From: Nematostella vectensis
Lineage: Eukaryota; Cnidaria; Anthozoa; Actiniaria; Edwardsiidae
NCBI RefSeq assembly: GCF_932526225.1
Contig: NC_064041.1
Coordinates: forward strand, 6,781,042 to 6,841,041
Direction of reading: 5' to 3'
DNA: 60,000 bases
The translations under genes were made by a program, and so were the position numbers. The first letter of the stretch is position 1. The number at the start of each line of letters is the position of its first letter. The notes under the pieces were generated by a model that was not told the DNA's origin, searched no databases, and saw nothing but the letters and a program-made list of their open reading frames with translations. This document shows, piece after piece, positions 13,401 to 23,400 of the stretch.

Positions 13401-16400
13401 AAATGCATATTGAAAACAGTGGCGCTACAGAAGTCAGGGTCTCTATATAAAGCAAAGGCCCTATATAGGGCGGGGGTCTAAATAAAGCAAGGCCCTTTAA
13501 AAGGCAGTACCCCATATAAAGGCCCTTTATAGGACAGGGGTTCTATATAAAGCAAAGGCAATATACAGGGAAGGGATCTATATAAAGTAAAGGCCCTAAA
13601 TAGGGCAGGGCTCTATATAAAGCGAAGGACCTAAATAGGGCAGGGCTCTATAAAGCAAAGGACATATATAGGGTGTGGGTTCTATATAGGGCCAAGGCCC
13701 TATATAGAAAAGGTACTAGCTTTAAATAAAAGGTACTAGCTCTAAATAAAAGGTACTAGCTTTAAATAAGACAGGGGTGTATAATGCACGGGTCCTACTA
13801 AAAAGGGGGGTCTATAAATTTCAGGGGCTCTTATATAAGGCACGGATCCTATATAAAGCATGGGTTCTATATAAGGACCAAATAGGGGTTAGCGATACGC
13901 ACCTGGTGACTTTAAACACTCTAAGCAATCTGACGCAACGCAGCACACTCAGACCCAGATTGATCTTCTGATCTAATACTGCATCCAGCACAGCCTCTAC
14001 GAGACCAGAACACACGACCTGCGAATATTATGACAATCAGACCCAGAATCTTCTGATCTAATACTGCATCTAGCACGGCTTCTACAAGACCACCTGCGAA
14101 CATTATAGGAATCAATCCACTGCGTGAAAATAAATGCGCCACGTTTATATTATCTCTCCTGCCATCGACAACGGCATATTGAAGTCATATCATTCACAAA
14201 GCCCTCGCGATGCGGCTACCTTGATTAGATACTGAATAAGCAGCCATTTCAAATAAGTTTACTCTCCTCAAACGTAAGCAATCGCGTTCGAATTTCTTTT
14301 TATTATGCACCACTACCACAGGAGTCCCGTTTACATTTTATCTGCCCTTTTCCCTTGACTAGTTGAAAGTCACTTTAATCCTAGGAAGCCTGTTAACTTA
14401 TACCCTCCCCTCCACGACCTTAAAAACCCAACGGGAGAACCCCACCTTCTCGTTACTACACCATCCTCGCCCGATTCCAGTTACCACACACAATAAGGAG
14501 GTCCCGCACCCCTGACACTGAATCGCAGGACCTGAACTTACCACGCAGTCGAAAACATTGAAGCTCGATGAGAAATACACATCGAACCCTAACGAGTACA
14601 TCTTTAATACCATCTCCAGCGTAAATATTGCGAGGAAAACCTTCTCCGCCTTGTCTGGTAGGGAAAGATAAAAGAAAAATGAAAAAAGCATGGCTTCTGT
14701 TGTGTACATTTTTATAAAACAAGGTCGTTCCTTATCTGATCATTATCTACTCCTCATAGCTATCTCGTATTTCTACTTCGTGCATTTTTTAAACATCTCG
14801 AGCGTAAATATTTTGTTAGGAAAACCTCCGCCTTGTTTGGTAATGAAAAAAAAATAAAATAAAAAAAGTTCTAAGCAATGTGGCTACCGTTGTGTACACT
14901 TTTATTAAAAAAAGTCCATCATTATCTGATATTTAATCATCATCTACTCCTCATAGCTACTAACTATTTCTACTTCACGTGCATTTACTCTCCCCCCTTT
15001 TCCCTCCGCCAAAACTGCCAGTAACCAGCTACAAAATCTCTTACCTTGAAATTCATCTAACCATATAGGTTGGTTATAATGTTCTGTAGCTAGCGATATT
15101 GTATTGAGGAAAACACATATAAGCACAGTCCAGTAAAACCACTGAGACTTGACAGATTTTCTAATAAGTAGCTTCAAGCGTTGCTGTTCGATAGAGAACC
15201 GATCCATACAACTTTGTCTGAAAAACAAAATAAAAAAGATTCAGGGTCACGCAAGTCGGGTTAAAGGTCATGCATGTGGGGTTCATTGTCACGCAAGTCG
15301 GTTCAGGGTCATGCAAGTCGGGTTCAGGGTCACGCAAGTCGGATTCATGGTCACGCAAGTCGGATTCATTGCCACGCAAGTAGGTTCAGGGTCATGCAAG
15401 TCGGGTTCAGGGTCACGCGAGTCGGATTCAGGGTCACGCAAGTCGGATTCAGGGTCATGCAAGTCGGGTCCAGGGTCATACAAGTCGGGTTCAGGGCCAT
15501 GCAAGTCGGATTCTGGATCACGCAAGTCGGGTTAAGGGTCATGCAAGTCGGATTCAGGGTCACCCAAGTCTGGTTCAGGGTCACGCATGTCGGATTCAGG
15601 GTCATGCATGTCGGGTTCAGGGTCACGCATGTCGGGTTCAGGGTCAAGTTCTGTGGGGCACAAAGAAAAACTAAGATAACCACTACAGGTGTCTATATGC
15701 ACTCACTTCAGTCTATCGTTTGATGTTTGATTGGTAGAAGTATCTTGACTTATGACTTGAGCCTGTGATTCAGTATCAGCGGTTACCGTTGATATACTTT
15801 CTCGACGCGACTTTTCACGTATTAAAATTTCATCTAAAACGGGAAACAAACAACAACCTTTAAATCTCATGCGTATTGTTTAATGGGGTGAAACAAGCAG
15901 CTAAACGGGCGTTTTACAACCTGAATGAAACTTTGTCTCGCAAAAAATATTTTGCTTTAAGGAAATAAAGTTGCCGAAAGTAAACGTCCATCCTACGTTT
16001 TCAAGAATATTTGATTCTTGTTGCTCGTAAAGGAGATTTGTTTGTTGCAAAATTAACCCTGGCTTCGGGAGCTTGTGATTGGCTAAGACAGATACAAACT
16101 TGTTGCGAGACAAGTTATGATGTATCGGTTGGTAAAACACAAATATCAATATCATCAATATAAATCGATAATTTTTCCGCACTTCCTTTGTAATTTTTAC
16201 ATAGGTTTTTGTATATTTAAGCTTTTTAAAATATTTTCTATTTTTTTATTATATAATAACTAAAATATTGACATACAAGAAAGTGCCTAGTACCTCAATT
16301 AACCGTAAGGTTTTCTAGTTAAGTACTAGTCATGTAATTTATTTTTCCCCGTAGCTTTCACACAACACTACACAAATGCAGCAAGCGAAAAAAAATGAAT

Positions 16401-17401
16401 AGGAATATAAAAGAAAAAAAATTCCTAAATCTCGTTTTTCAACAATGTTGCTAGACAATATCTATTTTTTTTTGCTCATTTTAACACCCTGTCATTACGA
16501 TCTAATTATCCCAAATGGGAATTACTTACCAGCTTTGGTTATCCAGTCCAGATAGCCGGCTACCTGTCTGTCCAACTGTTGCTGTCTCCGGACCTTGAAA
16601 AACGCTCTTCTGGTTTCTACCCTTTCTCTCTCTTTGGCAAATTCCCTACAAAAAATAAAAACAGAATAAAAACAATAACATATTGTCATCAAATTCAGGT
16701 TAAATAACAATGATCAGAATCCGTTGATGTCTACGATAGGTCATTTGCATAACGCTCCCAAAATAAAAGGTAATAATTATCTATACATTCCCTGATGAAA
16801 GGAAAACAGATTCGCTAGACGGTCTAGCCAATCAATAACCTTCCCTTTCTCACGTGACTGGCAATCTAACCAATCAGTGATCTTTGCTTACCTGATCGCA
16901 CTGTGACAACTGACAGAGGGCTCAAGTATTCAGGCAAAGATTGCAATGCCCCGGTTCGCATAATCACGTGTTATGATATTCTCCTTGAATTATTTTAAGT
17001 AGTTAAACAAAAAAGGAGATGCTCTAATCGTTATTGCGTGATAATATGCGTAACAACTTTTCAGCAGCATATTGAAATAAAGGAAATAGTACGTTGAATT
17101 ACAATGATATTCGTGAATCCTTTACAAATGTATTTTTGAACATGTTTCAATATCTATCTACGCTAAAGAGAAGAATTAATCAAGGAATATAAAATACCTT
17201 GATAGTATAACTCCGTTTAAAGAAATATATAATTTTACTCCAAATAATTGTGCAGGTATAGATCTGAGTATCGATCACGTGACACTTACCCGCTGAGGAC
17301 TCCAAGAACTAAGTTGAGCATAAAAAACGAACCAATCACAATCAACGACACGAAATATACAGAGTACAAGTAGCCGTCCCTGTCGATTGCTTCAAATGTC
17401 T

Positions 17402-17432
<31 letters not shown>

Positions 17433-20400
17433 CACTAGAATACAAAAACATCTTAATCACACAGCACTCCTGTACAAATTTCCGTATCCTCTACTTGAAA
17501 ATTAATAGTCATCGCTTAAAGCGAGGCGCATGCTACTGGCACCGCGTAAAAAAATGCGAAGAGTCCAAAAAACTGAGATTTATTTAGATATACCCGATTA
17601 ATGGCAGTCTCGCTTATAATCGAGTGCCTGAATACTATATAAATAGATAGTCAAACATTTAAGGATAGCTTATGAAAAGGAACCAAAAATATTTTAAACA
17701 GGCACTTTTTTTTTAAACTAATATTCTTTGTAATACTTAATGCAGAGATTCGGCTAAACGTGACTCACGTGACTCAGGTGACCTATAAGGTTTGGCAAGC
17801 TATTTACGCAGCCCTCAGGGAAACCATCCTGAGCTTTACCACGGGACTTCATGGCTTCTACAAAATTTTTTATTTGGTATAAACCAGCCTGCTAAGGCTC
17901 TCATTTTGGGTTAATCGGAAATGCTTTGTTCTTAAACATTGGGAGGGCCGTGGTTCACTATGGCCGACCCAGTGCTCCTCGTCCCTCTGCTCGGCACAAT
18001 AATTCCCAACGGTCGAGAACAAAATATAGCCCCAAATGAAGGCGGGAAAGGGATAACACCTACGATAAAAAGTACTCACAGAATACATGATACCGGTCCA
18101 GCCTTCCATGGTAATACACTGAAACACTGTCAACATACTGAGGGCGATGTTATCAAACGTGGAGATCCCATTGTTCGGTCCCACCCAGAACTCGTCGCAT
18201 ATCGGATAGTCTCCGGAACATTGTCGGCCGTGAAAAACCTGACGAACGCCGAAATAAGGTCCTTTGTCACACGGCGATGGCCCAGGAGTCATCTCCATAA
18301 CACCTGCAAATGGAAATAATCAACAGTGAAGGTATGTTGATCAAGCATGCTTGAAAATCTAGAGATTTCGACCTCGAAAGGCAGATAATAAGGCCTTAGG
18401 CATCGCCCGCAAAGACTGCTGGGTCACATGAGGGAGAGAGGTGCAACTGACCAAGTTATGAAAAACCGTCGTACGGAATAACGGTAATTTATGCAGCTAT
18501 GCTAATAGAGTGGCTATTCTGAGCTTGTATCTAGCTCTTGGTGATTTTCCCGTCTCCGTTTTCTTCTCTAGAGGCGGCTTATAACAACGGAAGGTGCAAG
18601 GATAAGATGGACATAGTGCAGAAGCGCCTCTAACGGTGGCTTGTCACTTCTGGTTTTGGAGAAATGACTGAAACTACCCTCCCCCCTCCCCCATCGCCCT
18701 CCCCCATGTAGCTTATTATGCGCCTACCGCTTGGGGTTCACAATTGTGAAAAAGAACGGAAGATGAAGCATACCGGCTTGTTCAAGCAGACATACCTGAA
18801 CTATTTCTGAAGCATGTCGTATGGAATTGCTTCATTAAGAACTCTAGCCCGATGATTGCATAAATAACGATAACAAATAAGACAAGAAGGGCAATCTGCA
18901 ATAAAGGCACCATGGCCCGGCCAATGGACTTCATGACGACCTGTAAGCCTGAGATAACAAACAAACATTGTAGTATTTATGTATGTTAAGAACCTTGAAC
19001 ATTACGTGTTGGGCTGCCTGTGTTATGTTTATTGTTGTACAGCGGTTTTACTCCATAGAATCTCTAGGGGCAGCCATCTTGCTTAGTTTTCGGTTTAGTT
19101 TTACAAGCTGTAGGTTTATGTTGATTAAAGCCTCAGTTTAGAGGCATACCTTCTACTACAAACATTACTACATTCTAATCATAGTGTAAGTATGGTCACG
19201 ATACGTCAGGATATAATTGCGAACTGTGTACGGTATTTAAAATTTGCTGTTCAGTCCTTAAGGCCCGGTCACACGTACTAGACTTTTCGGCTGCAACTTG
19301 TTTCGCAAAAAAAAAAAAAGAAAATCTTGCAGGTCGCAAGCGCCATGTCACACGTGAAGTTTTTCCTGCGACTTGAAGTAATTTGTTGCAGAAACTGTTG
19401 TAGAAAAAAGGTTGCAAAGGGGGTGTCATCACACGCAAAAAAATGCGCGTCGAAAAAAAAAAATGCAGGTCGCAAGAGAAACAACGTACGTGTGACAGGG
19501 TTTTTAAGCCTGACCTGAATAACTACCTACTTCTGATCTGTATATTACTCCTACTGACTTAGTTCGCGTGCCGTACGGAAAATTGTGGACCCGTGGAACG
19601 AGGGCAATTAGTTAAAAAAAAACACACACACACACACACACAAAGTGTTGGGTGTTTCTGTGCGAACCGTAAGGGGAGGAACCAAGGATGTACCGCTGAT
19701 GTAAATAAGAGAGCGCGCGTTACCTTTATAATAAGGTTGCTTACTCGTTACGCCTAAACTGATTGGTAACCTGGAACGCTTGATCTGATTGGTTACTTTC
19801 TCATTGGTACGTCTGATCTGATTGGTTACTGACTTGTTACGCCTGATCTGATTGGTTAATTCCTTGGCACGTCTGATCTGATTTGTGACTGACATGGTAC
19901 GCCTGATCTGATAGGTTACCTGGTACGACTGATCTGATTGGTTACTGACTTGGTACGCCTGATCTGATTGGTCGCTTGCTTTGTACACCTTATTTAAATG
20001 GTTACTTACTTAACGCCTGATGTGTTTGGTAACTTCCCTGGTACGCCTGATCTAATTGGTTACTTACTTAGTACGCCTGATCCGATTGGTAACTTTCTTG
20101 TTACGCTTGATCTGATTAGGTGCGCCTGATCTGATTGGTTACCTGGTACGTCTGATGTAATTGGTAACTTACTTGGTACGCCTGATATTAGTTTGACAGG
20201 CCGTAAGACTCTGACAGCTCTTAAAGACTTGATGTCCATGTCTGTTTTGATGTCAACATTCGGTAAACTAATAACACTGAAAAACAGGTTTTTGCATTAT
20301 TAGTTTTATAAAAGGAGAATTGTAGACAATCGGTGACAAGAGAATGCTTGACGAGGCAAGAAGGAATGTATGACAAGTGAGCGAACGCACTGCAAAAAAG

Positions 20401-23400
20401 AGAGTGTGTGACGCGAAAGAGGGCATACGAAAAAAGAGCGAATGCGTGAATGCGAGATTGCGTGACATGGAAGTAAACGATAAATGAGAACGCGTGGCAA
20501 GTGAGTGGATGTATGAAAAAAGCGATCGATTTGTGACGGGAAAGAGAACGAATTAGCAAGACCACGACGGCCTTATGCTAAATGGCTTGAATATATCAAC
20601 ATGACGCGTTGTCTTGTACTTGCTAAAAACTTCCTAATAGCTTGTTGACGGTGCAAGGATGGATGTAACTTAATTCGTGAAGTGATGGTATATTTGATAC
20701 TGTCAAAAAGTTTAACATTGAATGTGTCTGATCTCGCTAATGTTGAGAATAGCCAGCCATTAGAAGAGCAGTATAGCTATGAGAAGACGCTGCATTAAAC
20801 AAGGTCCAAAATAGGTCCAATATACTGATAAGACAGATGCCTAAATCATTTATCATTGATGCCCATTATAAGACTTGCTATGGAGCGAATGACGATCTTT
20901 ATAAGTCTCGTAATGATATGCTTCCTATTTTAGGGGTTTCTATGTCACTAACTTCAGCCAATTTGTCGGAAATAGGAGGGTATTAATTAAGCGCGGCTTG
21001 GAAGATCCGCCGTTCCAGTAGATAACTGTTGACTAAAATAATTAATCTGTAGCGTCTAAGGGTTTGGGAGTATCTGAGAAGCAATCAGCTGTTTTGGTGT
21101 AATTCTCCTACGCATTTTCTTATGTGGTCAGGAGCCAATTATTGAATATGCTGCATCGGTAGGGAGAATGAACATAAATGGACATGAACATAATGAGCAT
21201 AAAGAAGCTAAACACACATTTTTAAACGATGAGAGAAATACAGAAGGTTTAGCAAATGTTATTCAGAAATTACAGAGCTTCAGAAAAACGAGAACTATAA
21301 TGAAAATAGGGAACGAAAATATAAACATAGACACAAGGGCACATAGACTCGGTAGCAAAGATGGATTACTGATAGGAAAAAAAGAAAAAAAAGCAACAAA
21401 ATTTCGCATTTATAATGTTCAAAGGGTCTATAACAACTGAGCAACCCATGTAGTTCTGGCAATCAACTGAGCTAGCCTCAATGAGCTTCTTCTTGGGCGC
21501 CATCTTAGATTCTGAGCAAAATGTAAGAAAGACGAGGGTGGTCTCGGGTTTAACAGTTTGTGCCAGCTTTTGTAGCTCATAGTTGTGGAGAGACATATAG
21601 CTTAGAGTTTTTAAACTGACAACTCAATTAAACCAACTTGTCACATTTGAATATAACAGGCTAGACAAGCACTCGTACGGCTGTACGGCTGCACTATACG
21701 AGGTGAGAGAACATGGCGAAAAAATCTAGCACAGCAACGTAGATCTTGATATCAACCAAGTTTTATAAACAGGAAGATTTGGTTGGGTTATCTCTCGTAT
21801 TCTTAAGGTTTTAGTAAACGTTTAGTCTGTACCAAACCCTAAAAATATATATTTTATATCTATTTCAATGGCACTTTTAATTTGAAGGGGTTCTTTTATT
21901 ATTGAAAAACCCATTTCTTGTTATGTCGTATATCTTTGCTTAGTATCTTTGGCCCCAATCCTGACAATTTGTTTCAAGGATTTAAATTACCTAATTGCAA
22001 CGAAATGCAAAGAGGAATGAGTGAAACAGGTTTGTCGTCTAGACCATTTTTTTGTCTTTATTTTCATATAATAAAAATCACGATGCTTTCAACAGTTTCT
22101 GGACAAGATAATGAAACAATGTCAACTGACGAGACTTAAATCAAGCATATAATTGTCAATTGAAAGAGATAGGGAACGGTTTTCATGGCAGTTTTTAAAA
22201 TGATGTTTAGAGTCAAATTTAGACATGAGCATGGATCGTCGATTTTGAGTTGATTTTCAATGGGTCAGCGGCATGGGCATGCGTACTAACAGCTACTTAG
22301 GGGTCAGACATCTCGTTAATAGATCCGCTATAGCTGAACAACAATTCTTGAAATTATAAGCATCGAAAATAATACTTTCGTGTCTCTATGACTATGTTGG
22401 AAAACTTTTTCAAAAGCTTTACCTTAATTGTTAATAACTCCGGTAAACTCAACTGTCTAGAATAATCAATGATTATGACAATTCGCCATTGCGCAAAAAG
22501 AAGAATATATAGCAGTGTTGATGTTAAAAAAAAAAAAAACAATGTAAATACGAATGAAATTTGCAAAATAAAATACAAATGGGCAGTTGTTGAATGATAG
22601 ATTCGTAGATTTTTGGAGATGTTGTGGTAGATAGTGTTATTTTTTTTGGTTAATTTGTAAGTAAAACGAACAGGGAAATTTACCTACCCGATAACGACGA
22701 CCACAAAATCAAGGATATTCCATCCATTGCGTAAGTATGAACCAGGATGTAGAACAAATCCCAAGGCAAGTATTTTTAGAGTGGCTTCTATACAGAATAT
22801 AGCTACAAAGTACACTTCGGCATGTTCCTGAAATAGAAGCACAATACCCCCAATTCGGTTAGACGCAACCATGATTTACAAAATGAATACTAAATTGAAT
22901 GAAAATTCCCTCCTGACCAGATCCTTGGCAATCTCGATTTTATCGTCCATAGGAAGAGGTTTATTCATTGCCAGAACAACACAGTTCGCAACGATGTTCA
23001 GCAAGATGAAATACTCAAACAGCGTGCAAGGTGGTTAAGGATGTATAAAACGTAACAAGTCTGGAAATTCCCCTAAGGATGGTTAGGACACTTTACCACT
23101 AAAGCATGCACGGAGTATAAAGATGACCCGAAAAACCTTGCATGCCAAAAAAATATCAACAACCCTAGCTGAAGGTTCCCGCAACAAAGTAAGTAAAAAA
23201 ATGAAGAAATAGTAAATGCGTGTAAAGGATATTTGTGCTCCACAATGTTCTTAGAGAGTCTTCGAATAGGGTTTCGCTCTGATAGTATAAACAACGCATA
23301 CGGCATACGGATGAACTCGAGCAGTCGGTTGCCGATCTTCTGCCTAAGAGATGTAGACTTTGAATGCATTGATACTCTGTCCTGGCTTCCCCCATTGGCA

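Noticed and set aside
15149-15723. Several repeated open frames on both strands
   Set aside because: Produced by the 20-21-bp minisatellite, open in many frames at once, with no flanking splice or domain evidence.
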